Positions 16,678 to 24,876 of a stretch of 64,000 nucleotides of DNA are shown here, piece after piece (position 1 is the first letter of the stretch; every line of letters starts with the position of its first letter). The notes beneath the pieces were generated by a model. That model was not told the origin of the DNA, searched no databases, and saw only the letters and a list, made by a program, of their open reading frames with translations. This stretch comes from Myxococcus qinghaiensis (lineage in GTDB: Bacteria > Myxococcota > Myxococcia > Myxococcales > Myxococcaceae): assembly GCF_024198215.1 (NCBI RefSeq), contig NZ_JAKCFA010000024.1, positions 1-64,000 on the forward strand, given 5' to 3'. Position numbers and translations under genes: made by a program.

Positions 16678-17706
16678 ATGAAGACATGGGAACTGCAGCC
16701 GAGGCCGGGGCTCGATTCACTCACGAAGGCCGAGCGTCCCTCGCCGAGCGTGGGCGAGCGTGACGTAAAGGTGCGCGTGGGCGCGGTGTCGCTCAACTAT
16801 CGCGACGTGCTCATCGCGAAGGGCGCGGAGAAGAGCCTCAAATCACCGCGCGTGCCCGTCTCCGATGGCGCGGGAGAGGTCATCGAAGTCGGCTCGGGCG
16901 TCACCCGCTGGAAGGCAGGCGACCGGGTGATGGCCAGCTTCTTCCCCCACTGGGTGGACGGCGAGCTGAGTGACGCACACCACGCCAGCGCGCTCGGCGG
17001 CTCCGGGGCGGATGGCATGCTCCGCGAGGAGGTGGTGCTGCCCGAGCACAGCTGGGTGCGGATGCCGGCGGGGTACTCGTTCGAGGAGGCGGCGACGCTC
17101 CCGTGTGCCGGGCTGACGGCGTGGCAGGCGCTGTTCGAGGTGACCTCGCTCAGGCCGGGTGAGACGGTGCTGCTCCAGGGCTCGGGCGGCGTCTCGGTGT
17201 TCGCGCTGCAGTTGGCGAAGGCCACGGGCGCGCGGGTGCTGATGACGTCGAGCAGCGCCGACAAGGCGGTGCGGCTGCGGGAGCTCGGCGCCGAGGAGGT
17301 CATCGACTACCGGGCCGACACGAAGTGGGGCGAGCGCGCGAAGGCGATCACCGGCGGGCGCGGCGTGGACCTCGTGGTGGACGTCGGAGGCCAGGCCACC
17401 TTCGACCAGTCCTCGCTGGCGCTGCGCTACGGCGGCTCCATGAGCATGCTCGGCGTGCTCACCGGTGGGCGCGGCGAGGTGAACCTGCACTCGGTCTTCC
17501 ACCGGCGGCAGACGGTGCACGGCGTCTACGTGGGCTCGGTGTCGATGTTCGAGCGCTTCGTCGCAGCGCTGGAGCGCACCGGCATCCGGCCCGTCATCGA
17601 CCGCGTGTTCCCCTTCGACGAGGCGCGCGCTGCCTGGGAGCACCTCGCGAGTGGACAGCACCTGGGCAAGGTCGTCGTGACCACCACCACCAGGGCCACC
17701 CCATGA
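16678..17706 (+). CDS. Zinc-independent MDR alcohol dehydrogenase / quinone oxidoreductase
   Basis: A 342-residue member of the medium-chain reductase family. An N-terminal GroES-like domain (SLNYRDVLI, PVSDGAGEVIEVGSGV, WKAGDRV) is followed by a Rossmann domain with LLQGSGGVSVFALQLA and the conserved TLPCAGLTAWQAL just before. The structural and catalytic cysteine sets of zinc alcohol dehydrogenases are absent, so an NADPH:quinone or enone reductase is likely. It is divergent from HxlR and coupled to the flavodoxin-fold reductase by an ATGA overlap at 17703-17706. Confidence 0.87.
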   Translation: MKTWELQPRPGLDSLTKAERPSPSVGERDVKVRVGAVSLNYRDVLIAKGAEKSLKSPRVPVSDGAGEVIEVGSGVTRWKAGDRVMASFFPHWVDGELSDAHHASALGGSGADGMLREEVVLPEHSWVRMPAGYSFEEAATLPCAGLTAWQALFEVTSLRPGETVLLQGSGGVSVFALQLAKATGARVLMTSSSADKAVRLRELGAEEVIDYRADTKWGERAKAITGGRGVDLVVDVGGQATFDQSSLALRYGGSMSMLGVLTGGRGEVNLHSVFHRRQTVHGVYVGSVSMFERFVAALERTGIRPVIDRVFPFDEARAAWEHLASGQHLGKVVVTTTTRATP

Positions 17707-18503
17707 ACGTCCTGATTGTCTATGCCCATCCGGAGCCGCGGTCGCTCAATGGCGCGTTGAAGGACCTGGCCGTGAGCCACCTCACCGCGCGGGGCCATTC
17801 GGTGCGCGTCTCCGACCTCTACGCCATGGACTGGAAGGCGACGGCCGATGGCGGTGACTTCCTCCACCATCAGGCGGGAGAGAAGCTGACGTACCGACTG
17901 GCATCGAAGGGCGCCTTCGCTGACGGCTCGCAGAGCCCGGACATCGCGGCCGAGCAGGAGAAGCTGCTCTGGGCCCAGGCCGTCCTCTTCCAGTTTCCGC
18001 TGTGGTGGTTCTCGATGCCCGCCATCCTGAAGGGCTGGGTCGACCGCGTCTTCGCCGCCGGCTTCGCCTATGGCGTGGGGGTGCATGAAGGCGAGCGCTG
18101 GGGAGACCGCTATGGCGAGGGCACGCTGGCGGGCCGCCGCGCCATGCTGTCCGTCACCATGGGCGGACGCGCGCCGCACTACTCCGAGCGCGGCGTCAAC
18201 GGAGCCGTGGACGACCTCCTCTTCCCCATCCAGCACGGGGTGCTCTTCTATCCCGGCATGGAGGTGCTGCCGCCCTTCACCGCGTATCAGGTCGACCGCC
18301 TGAAAGCCGAGGAGTGGCATCCCATCGCGGAGGCCTTCAAGGCGCGACTGGACGGCTTGTTCACCGACGCGCCCATCGCGTTCCGGAGGCAGAACGGAGG
18401 GCACTACGATGGCCAGCAGGTGCTGAAGCCCGGCCTCGGCCAGGGAGCCTCGGGTACGCGCATCCACGTGCACGCGCCGGACGAACTGGCCTCGCGCGGC
18501 TGA
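17703..18503 (+). CDS. Flavodoxin-like NAD(P)H:quinone oxidoreductase
   Basis: A 266-residue protein of the NQO1/MdaB/YheR family, a cytosolic FMN or FAD two-electron quinone reductase. It opens with the family strand VLIVYAHPEPRSLNGAL, has FQFPLWWFSMPAILKGWVDRVF as the flavin-binding and dimer segment, and TMGGRAPHYSERG as the later loop. Its ATG overlaps the stop of the upstream reductase (ATGA), so the two are translated together under HxlR control. Together they should detoxify quinones or other electrophiles. The C-terminus is about 50 residues longer than minimal family members. Confidence 0.88.
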   Translation: MNVLIVYAHPEPRSLNGALKDLAVSHLTARGHSVRVSDLYAMDWKATADGGDFLHHQAGEKLTYRLASKGAFADGSQSPDIAAEQEKLLWAQAVLFQFPLWWFSMPAILKGWVDRVFAAGFAYGVGVHEGERWGDRYGEGTLAGRRAMLSVTMGGRAPHYSERGVNGAVDDLLFPIQHGVLFYPGMEVLPPFTAYQVDRLKAEEWHPIAEAFKARLDGLFTDAPIAFRRQNGGHYDGQQVLKPGLGQGASGTRIHVHAPDELASRG

Positions 18504-18553
18504 GCGGGGTGGCCAAGTGTGAACAGCAGCCCGGTGGAGACTCCGACATCGCG

Positions 18554-18575
18554 GGGAGCGCGCTCAGGCGCTCCC
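18554..18575. terminator. GC-rich hairpin between convergent genes
   Basis: GGGAGCGC (18554-18561) pairs with GCGCTCCC (18568-18575) around a 6-base loop. It sits between the stops of the quinone reductase (18503) and the leftward lipoprotein (18593), so it may serve both. There is no T-tract. Confidence 0.45.
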
Positions 18576-18592
18576 GCGCGCTGGCCGAGCGA

Positions 18593-18880
18593 CTACGAGC
18601 AGATGAACCGGATGTCCGTGTAGTACGGCGTCACCTGACCCGACTGGGTGATGTACCCGGCACAGTCGTAGTGCCACGCGCCCGCCCAGGTCGTCTTGGA
18701 CGCGTTCGTGTAATAGGTCCGGTGCTCGCCATATCGCTCCCCACCACCGGGCGGCTCCGAGCGCTGCTCGACCGTGCTCACGTCGGCGGTAGCCTCGCCC
18801 TCCGCGGACTGCTCAGGGGCTCCACCGCAAGCGCAGGCCAGCAGCGCGGACATCCCCACGACCCAACGGGTCAGCATCAT
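18593..18880 (-). CDS. Small DUF6289-type lipoprotein
   Basis: A 95-residue exported protein. AAGGAG lies six bases before the start, and the signal peptide ends at ALLACACGG, with the lipid cysteine among C16/C18. After a polar linker comes the short DUF6289-like module: RTYYTNASKTTWAGAWHYDC, then AGYITQSGQVTPYYTDIRFIC. The paired YY motifs and two cysteines are shared with the 24533 gene. The family is common in myxobacteria and has no known function. Confidence 0.75.
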   Translation of the reverse strand: MMLTRWVVGMSALLACACGGAPEQSAEGEATADVSTVEQRSEPPGGGERYGEHRTYYTNASKTTWAGAWHYDCAGYITQSGQVTPYYTDIRFICS

Positions 18881-18900
18881 CGTGTGCTCCTTGTAAAAAG

Positions 18901-18929
18901 TATCGATATGACAAATGCAATCCTATCAA
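18901..18929 (-). promoter_or_regulatory. Candidate sigma-70 promoter of small lipoprotein
   Basis: Reading leftward, TTGATA (18929-18924) and TCGATA (18906-18901) are separated by 17 bases in an AT-rich patch 20 bases before the lipoprotein start. A separate ATACA-N5-TGTAT inverted repeat at 18979-18993 lies in the same intergenic region and could be a regulator site for either divergent gene. Confidence 0.4.
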
Positions 18930-19181
18930 GTTCCTGCCTCTGGCGTCCAGGCAGCCGCATGCTCCCATCCACGGAAAAATACACCCGATGTATCACTGCT
19001 CGCCGTTTGACAATCATCCCCTGAAACCGAATCCCACCTGAGTGATTGCATCGCGCGCTCGACACCTCCGCCCTGGGACGTCTCCGACGGGTGTCGTCGT
19101 CCGAACGCCGAGCCTGTCAGCCCATGAAGGGGGAGCGGGGTCCGCCTGGGACACGTCCTCTGCGTGTGTCATGCTTTGGCC

Positions 19182-21344
19182 ATGGCGGATGCGCTCGAAG
19201 CAGACACAGCGGCTCCTGGCGGATTGGACCGGCGCGGGTTCCTGACCTGGGTGGTGGCCTCCCCCACGTTGATGATCGCCGCACGGTTGGGACTCGACGT
19301 GCCGGCGGCGGACGCGGCCCAAGCGCCCGTGGCGGGGGCGGAGACTCCGCTCAGCCTCTACATCGCCCTCCAGCTCGACGGTCGCGTCGTCACCACGCTG
19401 CCTCGCACGGAGATGGGCCAGGGCATCACCACCGCCGTGGCCATGCTCGTCGCGGAGGAGCTGGACGTGGCGCTCGACGCGGTCGACGTGCGCAGCGCGG
19501 ATGCGGACCCACGCTGGCTCATCCAGCTCACCGGGCTGTCCTCGACGATGCGCTACCTGACGGGCCCGCTTCGCTCCGCGGCGGCCGAGGCCCGCGCGCG
19601 GCTCGTCACCGCGGCGGCGCTCCGCTGGCGGGTGCTCGCCCCCACCCTCACCACCTCCCATGGCGAGGTGCACGCTGCCGATGGCCGGCGGCTCGGCTAC
19701 GGCGAGCTGGCGGAGGAGGCCGCGCGGGTGCTGCTGCCCCTGGTCTCCACGCGGCCCAAGCCGGAGAGCCAGTACACCGTCGTGGGTCGGCCCACGGGGC
19801 GCATCGACGCGCTGGACATCGTCACCGGCGCGGCGCGCTACGCCCTGGACCTGGACCTCCCCGGGGCGCTGCCCGCGGTGGTGGCAAGGCCTCCCACGCT
19901 GCGCGGCTCGGTCCAGTCCTTCAACGACGGCGTGGCCCGGACGATGCCAGGAGTGGTCGGCGTGGTGCCCCTGGCCTCCGGTGTCGCGGTGGTGGCGCGG
20001 ACGTTCGCCCAGGCCTTCGCGGCGCGTGACGCCCTCCAGGTCTCCTGGACGCCGGGCCCGGCCAGCACGCTCTCCGACGTCGACATCCGCTCCCGCCTGC
20101 GGGATGCGATAGGCCCCCGTCCCCTGCCTCCGCTGCTCACGACGCGGACGGTGGAGGGACGCTTCGACTTCCCCTACCTCGCGCACGCACCCATGGAGAC
20201 GCAGAGCTGTCTGGCCCACGTGCAGGGCACCCGGGCCGAGGTCTGGCTGGGGGCCCAGGACCCCAAGTACGCGCAGCGCGAGGTCGCCCGGGCGCTCGGC
20301 TGGGACCTCACGCCCCAGCGAGTCACGGTGCACGTCACCCGCGCCGGTGGCGGCTTCGGTCGCAGGTTCTTCAACCAGGCCGCCGTGGAGGCCGCGCTCG
20401 TCTCGCGCGCCATCGGCCAGCCGGTGAAGTTGATGTGGAGCCGCAACGACGACATGCGCCACGGCCACTTCCGGCCCGCCAGCCACCACCGCATCCTCGC
20501 CCACCTGGGATTGGGCGGAAGCATCCTCGGCTGGCACCACCGCGCCGCCATTCCCACCGTGGAGCTCCCTCACGGCTTCGGCGATGTGCTCACCGCGCTG
20601 CTCGGAGAGGCCCTGCCCGATGCGACGAGCGCCGTGTTCTTCGCCATCTCCCAGCGCATCCCCTACCGCTTCGGCCTCGCGAGCCACGAGCTGCGTGAAG
20701 TCCCCATCCCCATCCCCACCGCCTCCTTCCGCTCGGTGTTCACCAGCCAGGTGGGCGTGGCCAACGAGGTGTTCGTCGACCAGCTCGCCCGTGAGCTCCA
20801 GGTCGACCCCGTGGCCCTGCGGCGCTCCCGGCTCCCCTCCAACAGCCGGCTCAGGGCCGTGCTCGACAAGGTCGTATCCGTGGGCCAGTGGGGCCGGGCC
20901 CTGCCACCCGGAGTCGCCCAGGGCGTCGCCGTGCTCGAGGAGTGGGAGAGCGCCATCGCCCACCTCATCGAGGTGGACGTCACCAGCGGGACGCCTCGGG
21001 TGCTGCGCGTGGTCATCGCCGCGGACGTCGGCCTTCCCATCAACCCCAAGGGAGTCGAGGCCCAGCTCCAGGGCGCCGCGGTGGACGCGATGTCCACCAC
21101 GCTGAGCGCGGGGCTTCACATCGACTCGGGCGCGGTGCGCGAGGGCAGCTTCGCGGACTACCGCTGGCTGCGGATGAAGCACGTCCCCGCCGACATCCAG
21201 GTGCACCTGGTCCGCTCGGACGACCGCGTGGGCGGCGTGGGAGAGCTGGGCTACCCCAGCGCCGCGGCGGCCCTGGCCAACGCCGTGGCCCGAGCCACCG
21301 GCACCATGCCCACCCGCTTCCCCATCCTCGACGAGGGAGTCTGA
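19182..21344 (+). CDS. iorB: Molybdopterin-binding large subunit of xanthine-dehydrogenase family (isoquinoline 1-oxidoreductase beta-like)
   Basis: A 720-residue molybdenum hydroxylase large subunit. It carries a Tat signal (LDRRGFLTWVV) for folded export to the periplasm. The internal repeats of the family are visible: MGQGITTAVAMLVAEEL, YTVVGRPTGRIDALDIVTG, APMETQSCLAHV, VTRAGGGFGRRFF and GVGELGYPSAAAALANAV with the catalytic-Glu context near the end. It pairs with the 2Fe-2S subunit two bases downstream. The order (large before small subunit) is the reverse of the usual one. No cytochrome or XdhC-like maturation gene is in the window. The true aldehyde or N-heterocycle substrate is unknown. 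Confidence 0.85.
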   Translation: MADALEADTAAPGGLDRRGFLTWVVASPTLMIAARLGLDVPAADAAQAPVAGAETPLSLYIALQLDGRVVTTLPRTEMGQGITTAVAMLVAEELDVALDAVDVRSADADPRWLIQLTGLSSTMRYLTGPLRSAAAEARARLVTAAALRWRVLAPTLTTSHGEVHAADGRRLGYGELAEEAARVLLPLVSTRPKPESQYTVVGRPTGRIDALDIVTGAARYALDLDLPGALPAVVARPPTLRGSVQSFNDGVARTMPGVVGVVPLASGVAVVARTFAQAFAARDALQVSWTPGPASTLSDVDIRSRLRDAIGPRPLPPLLTTRTVEGRFDFPYLAHAPMETQSCLAHVQGTRAEVWLGAQDPKYAQREVARALGWDLTPQRVTVHVTRAGGGFGRRFFNQAAVEAALVSRAIGQPVKLMWSRNDDMRHGHFRPASHHRILAHLGLGGSILGWHHRAAIPTVELPHGFGDVLTALLGEALPDATSAVFFAISQRIPYRFGLASHELREVPIPIPTASFRSVFTSQVGVANEVFVDQLARELQVDPVALRRSRLPSNSRLRAVLDKVVSVGQWGRALPPGVAQGVAVLEEWESAIAHLIEVDVTSGTPRVLRVVIAADVGLPINPKGVEAQLQGAAVDAMSTTLSAGLHIDSGAVREGSFADYRWLRMKHVPADIQVHLVRSDDRVGGVGELGYPSAAAALANAVARATGTMPTRFPILDEGV

Positions 21345-21346
21345 CC

Positions 21347-21832
21347 ATGCTGGCCCATCAATTCATCCTCAATGGTCAGATGGTGACGGTGGAGACGCCC
21401 GCGGACCTGCCCCTGCTGTGGGTGCTCCGCGACGTGCTGGGCGTCAGGGGTCCCAAGTACGGCTGCGGCGTGGGCGTGTGCGGCGCGTGCACCAGCCACC
21501 TGGACGGCGAGGCCTTCCGCCCCTGCATCCACCCGGTGGGCAGCCTCTCCGGCCACGAGGTGATGACCATCGAGGGGCTGGGCGCCCAGGGACTGCACCC
21601 CGTGCAGCAGGCCTGGATTGACGAGGACGTGGCCCAGTGTGGCTTCTGCCAGCCGGGGCAGATCATGGCCGCCGTCGCGCTGCTGAGGAAGAACGCCCAC
21701 CCGACCGACGCGGACATCGACGCCGCCATGAGCGAGAACGTCTGCCGCTGCGGCACCTATGTCCGCATCCGCGCCGCCATCAAACGCGCGGCCCTGCTGC
21801 TGCGGAGCGGAGCGGGCATCGGCGGCGGGTGA
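21347..21832 (+). CDS. iorA: 2Fe-2S small subunit of the molybdenum hydroxylase
   Basis: A 161-residue iron-sulfur subunit. The plant-type 2Fe-2S motif is in YGCGVGVCGACTSHLDG with the fourth Cys in FRPCIHPV. The second, four-helix-bundle cluster is in QCGFCQPGQIM and ENVCRCGTYVRIR. It passes electrons from the molybdenum site of the subunit encoded just upstream. There is no Tat signal, as expected for hitch-hiker export with the large subunit. Its ATG is two bases past the upstream stop. Confidence 0.9.
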   Translation: MLAHQFILNGQMVTVETPADLPLLWVLRDVLGVRGPKYGCGVGVCGACTSHLDGEAFRPCIHPVGSLSGHEVMTIEGLGAQGLHPVQQAWIDEDVAQCGFCQPGQIMAAVALLRKNAHPTDADIDAAMSENVCRCGTYVRIRAAIKRAALLLRSGAGIGGG

Positions 21833-21869
21833 GGCCACGAAAAGCCCGCTGACTCGCGCGCCGCGTGGC

Positions 21870-21897
21870 GTGGACTCCCCCTCAACGAGGAGTCCAC
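21870..21897. terminator. Hairpin between convergent genes
   Basis: GTGGACTCC (21870-21878) pairs perfectly with GGAGTCCAC (21889-21897) around a 10-base loop, between the stop codons of the 2Fe-2S subunit and the DUF2147 gene. It is probably a shared terminator. Confidence 0.6.
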
Positions 21898-21918
21898 CCC
21901 GGCACACGAGGTGAAGTG

Positions 21919-22395
21919 CTACTCCGTGGCGCGGACCCAGTGCTGGGTGCGGCCGAGCAGCGACATGCCGATGTAGCCGCGAACCTTCAGCTTCTTGCCG
22001 CCGTCCTCGACGGCGATCTTGCACTTGTAGGTCTTGCCGTTCGCCGGGTCGAGGATGGTCCCGCCGTTCCACTCGTCGTCGTCTTTCTTCAGGTCGCGCA
22101 GGATGGTCATCCCGATGATGGGCTGGTCCTTCAGCGAGCCCTGGCACTTGTCACAGACCGGGTTCTGCTCTTCCTTCGGGTCGCGGAAGAGCTTCTCGAT
22201 CTTTCCGACGAGCTTGCCGTTCTCCTCGGAGATGACGATGACCGACTTGGGCTTCTTGGTCTCGTCGTCGATGGTCGTCCACCGGCCGACGGCGGCATTC
22301 GCCTCCGCGGCGGCGGGGGCCTTGTCCTCGGCCAGGGCGCTCGAGGCAATCATCAGGGTCAGAGAAGCGAGTCCGAACCACCGGGTTGCGTTCAT
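21919..22395 (-). CDS. DUF2147 secreted protein
   Basis: A 158-residue protein with a cleavable signal peptide (ASSALA-ED). The DUF2147 beta-barrel-like domain is clear: VGRWTTIDDETKKPKSVIVI, GKLVGKIEKLF, the CDKC pair, IIGMTILRDLK, WNGGTILDPANGKTYKCKI and LKVRGYIGMSLLGRTQHWVR. The family is periplasmic, and its function is unknown. There is little doubt over the family; the two-cysteine insert may form a disulfide. Confidence 0.88.
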   Translation of the reverse strand: MNATRWFGLASLTLMIASSALAEDKAPAAAEANAAVGRWTTIDDETKKPKSVIVISEENGKLVGKIEKLFRDPKEEQNPVCDKCQGSLKDQPIIGMTILRDLKKDDDEWNGGTILDPANGKTYKCKIAVEDGGKKLKVRGYIGMSLLGRTQHWVRATE

Positions 22396-22420
22396 GTCTT
22401 GAGGTCCTTCTGCGCGGGGC

Positions 22421-22540
22421 TCACATCAGAGGGGGCTTGCGCTCAAGCGTCCCGTCATCCCGTTTGTACTCCAGCCCTGCGCCGGCAGGCAGCCCCTCTG
22501 GGAATTCCGTGAGGTGCTCGAACGTGCCGCTCCGCGGCAT
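22421..22540 (-). CDS. Possible 39-residue protein or gene fragment upstream of DUF2147
   Basis: A leftward ORF (MPRSGTFEHLTEFPEG ... GLEYKRDDGTLERKPPLM) whose frame stays open upstream to 22588 and beyond. The sequence is unlike random high-GC reading frames, with mixed charged and hydrophobic residues. It ends 25 bases before the DUF2147 start on the same strand. GTG at 22588 would give 55 residues. It may be a short real gene or the end of a decayed one. The rest of the 22396-22709 gap shows nothing else that I can identify. Confidence 0.35.
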   Translation of the reverse strand: MPRSGTFEHLTEFPEGLPAGAGLEYKRDDGTLERKPPLM

Positions 22541-22709
22541 GCACCGTCCACCCGCACTCAGGGTGGGCCGGCCCGGTTCGAGGCCCACGCGGTGCTCCCC
22601 CGCCCCATTTTCAAGCGGGCCTTACAAGCCCATGGACTCCGAGGCCCCTGGTTCCGTGCGGAGGCGGGTCCTATCTCTCGAGGAGACATCCACGCAGGGA
22701 GGAACCGTC

Positions 22710-23699
22710 ATGCAGAAGCGCAGGCTTGGAAAGAGCGACCTCGAGGTCTCTGCCATGGGCCTCGGTTGTATGGGAATGAGCTTCGGCTACGGCCCGGCGG
22801 TGGACCGGGAGCAAGGCATCGCGCTCATCCGCGCGGCCGTCGAGAAGGGCGTCACGTTCTTCGACACCGCCGAGGTCTACGGCCCGTACACGAACGAGGA
22901 GCTGGTGGGTGAGGCCCTGGCGCCGTTCCGCGAGCAGGTGGCCATCGCCACCAAGTTCGGGTTCGAGCTCGACGCGAACGGGAAGCAGGCAGGCATGAAC
23001 AGCCGGCCCGAGCACATCAAGCAGGTCGCGGAGGCGTCGCTCAAGCGACTCAAGGTCGACGCCATCGACCTCTTCTACCAGCACCGCGTGGACCCGAACG
23101 TGCCCATCGAGGACGTCGCGGGCGCGGTGAAGGACTTGATTCGCGAGGGCAAGGTGAAGCACTTCGGGCTCTCCGAGGCAGGCGTGCAGACCGTGCGGCG
23201 CGCGCACGCCGTCCAGCCGGTGACGGCGCTGCAGAGCGAGTACTCCCTCTGGTGGAGAAAGCCCGAGGGGGAGATGCTGCCGACGCTCCAGGAGCTGGGC
23301 ATCGGCTTCGTGGCCTTCAGCCCGCTGGGCAAGGGCTTCCTGACCGGGAAGATCGACGAGACGACCTCGTTCGCCAAGGACGACTTCCGCAACATCGTCC
23401 CGCGCTTCACCGCCGAGGCGCGCAAGGCGAACCAGGCCATGGTCGACCTGCTCAACAAGGTCGCCGCGAGGAAGAAGGCGACGCCCGCGCAGATTGCCCT
23501 CGCGTGGCTGCTTGCACAAAAGCCGTGGATTGTCCCCATCCCCGGCACCACCAAGCTGCACCGGCTGGGAGAGAACCTGGGCGCGGCCGAGCTGGTGCTG
23601 ACGACGGAGGACCTCCAGGAGCTCACCGACGCGGCCTCGAATATCACCGTGCAGGGCGCCCGCTACCCCGACACGCTGGAGAAGACGACAGGGCGCTGA
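22710..23699 (+). CDS. Aldo/keto reductase
   Basis: A 329-residue NADPH-dependent reductase of the AKR family (YajO/Tas/AKR13-like). The (beta/alpha)8 landmarks are present: GLGCMGMSFGYG, the catalytic Asp52 and Tyr57 in FFDTAEVYGP, Lys82 in ATKFGFELD, His108-region LFYQHRVD, and the NADP-binding end IPGTTKLHRLGENLGA. GGGAGG precedes the ATG. It probably reduces aldehydes or ketones in the cytosol. It is followed 60 bases later by a RibD-like reductase, although the two have no known joint role. Confidence 0.92.
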   Translation: MQKRRLGKSDLEVSAMGLGCMGMSFGYGPAVDREQGIALIRAAVEKGVTFFDTAEVYGPYTNEELVGEALAPFREQVAIATKFGFELDANGKQAGMNSRPEHIKQVAEASLKRLKVDAIDLFYQHRVDPNVPIEDVAGAVKDLIREGKVKHFGLSEAGVQTVRRAHAVQPVTALQSEYSLWWRKPEGEMLPTLQELGIGFVAFSPLGKGFLTGKIDETTSFAKDDFRNIVPRFTAEARKANQAMVDLLNKVAARKKATPAQIALAWLLAQKPWIVPIPGTTKLHRLGENLGAAELVLTTEDLQELTDAASNITVQGARYPDTLEKTTGR

Positions 23700-23759
23700 G
23701 CGGCGAGCCTCGCCGGAGACGCGCTACCCTGCCGACCGCCCCCTCATGAGGAGCCGCCC

Positions 23760-24452
23760 ATGCGTGAAGCGAAACGCCCGTACGTGATTTGCCACATGGT
23801 CCCATCGCTCGACGGGCGCATCGTCACCCAACACTGGAAGCTCTCCTCCCGCATGCTGGCCGAGTACGAGCGCACGGCCGAGACGTTCGACGCGGAGGCG
23901 TGGATGATTGGCCGGATTTCAATGGAGCCCTACGCCGGGAAGGCGCGGGTTCCCTCACGCAAGCGAGCGCAGCCGATTCCCAGGAAGGACTTCATCGCGC
24001 GACGCGATGCCGAGTCCTACGCCATCGCGCTGGACCCTTCGGGCAAGCTCACCTGGAAGTCGGCCTCCATCGATGAGGAGCACGTGATTACGGTCCTCAC
24101 CGAGCAGGTCTCCGACGACTACCTGGCCTTCCTCCAGGCCCGGGGCGTCTCCTACCTGTTTGGCGGCAAGGCGAAGCTGAACCTCCGACGGGTGCTGGAG
24201 AAGCTGCGCCGGGAGTTCGGCATCAAGAAGCTGCTCCTGGAGGGCGGGGGCAGAATCAACGGCTCCTTCCTGGCCGCGGACCTCATCGACGAGCTGAGCG
24301 TGCTCGTCGCCCCCATCGCGGATGGCTCCATCGGCACGCCCTCGCTCTTCGATGCGAGCGAGCGAAAGGGGCCCATCCGCCACCTCAAGCTGGTCTCCCT
24401 GGAGAAGCGCGCGGGTGACCTGGTCTGGCTGCGCTACAAGCCGAAGCGCTGA
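23760..24452 (+). CDS. RibD C-terminal (DHFR-fold) domain reductase
   Basis: A 230-residue protein matching the reductase domain of RibD. It begins with RPYVICHMVPSLDGRI, has the AWMIGRISME segment, and ends with LLLEGGGRINGSFLAADLIDEL, the conserved NADPH/substrate turn, and APIADG. There is no N-terminal deaminase domain, so it is a stand-alone reductase. Related free-standing proteins act in other pteridine-like or unknown reductions, and a role in riboflavin synthesis is not implied. GAGGAG precedes the ATG. Confidence 0.88.
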   Translation: MREAKRPYVICHMVPSLDGRIVTQHWKLSSRMLAEYERTAETFDAEAWMIGRISMEPYAGKARVPSRKRAQPIPRKDFIARRDAESYAIALDPSGKLTWKSASIDEEHVITVLTEQVSDDYLAFLQARGVSYLFGGKAKLNLRRVLEKLRREFGIKKLLLEGGGRINGSFLAADLIDELSVLVAPIADGSIGTPSLFDASERKGPIRHLKLVSLEKRAGDLVWLRYKPKR

Positions 24453-24532
24453 CCTGAGTGCCCTTTCAAGGAAGAAGCCCGGTATTCTGGGAAAGCTTCA
24501 CATCCCGGATGTCTTCCTCGAAAGGGCTTCAC

Positions 24533-24790
24533 ATGCGCAAGAGCATCATTGGCGGAGTGTTGGCGGTGGGAATGCTGGCGGGCTGCGGCGGTGTCGACGC
24601 GGTGGACGAGGCCCCGCTCGGCACGCGCGAGGACGCGCTGCCCTTCTGTGAAGGCTTCTCCTTCGTCACGTACTACAGCGACGCGACCTACAGCGTGCAG
24701 GTCGGCCATGGTGACTGCAGCTGTGGCCACACGCTGCGCGTCGTCGGCCAGAAGACGGACTTCGCCGTCTACCTCCCCGAAAACTGCTGA
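24533..24790 (+). CDS. Small DUF6289-type lipoprotein
   Basis: An 85-residue exported lipoprotein with signal peptide and lipobox MLAGC18. The mature part has an Asp/Glu-rich stretch, then a compact domain with YYSDATYSVQVGHGDCSCGH and a terminal Cys. It shares the YYSDA/T-x-VG pattern with the 18593 gene. The function is unknown; four cysteines suggest disulfides. Confidence 0.75.
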   Translation: MRKSIIGGVLAVGMLAGCGGVDAVDEAPLGTREDALPFCEGFSFVTYYSDATYSVQVGHGDCSCGHTLRVVGQKTDFAVYLPENC

Positions 24791-24876
24791 GCAGTGCAGC
24801 TCCCTCGGCCCGCGAGTGACGCGGGTCGAGCCTCTGCCCGGCCTCCCCCAACGTGGTACGCATGGCGTGTATGTGG

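Noticed and set aside
19007..19035. TTGACA as a promoter of the molybdenum hydroxylase
   Set aside because: The -35 match is perfect but no acceptable -10 box follows at 16-18 bases.
19014..21206. Long leftward frame opposite the molybdopterin subunit
   Set aside because: Same shadow signature; the rightward gene has clear motifs throughout.
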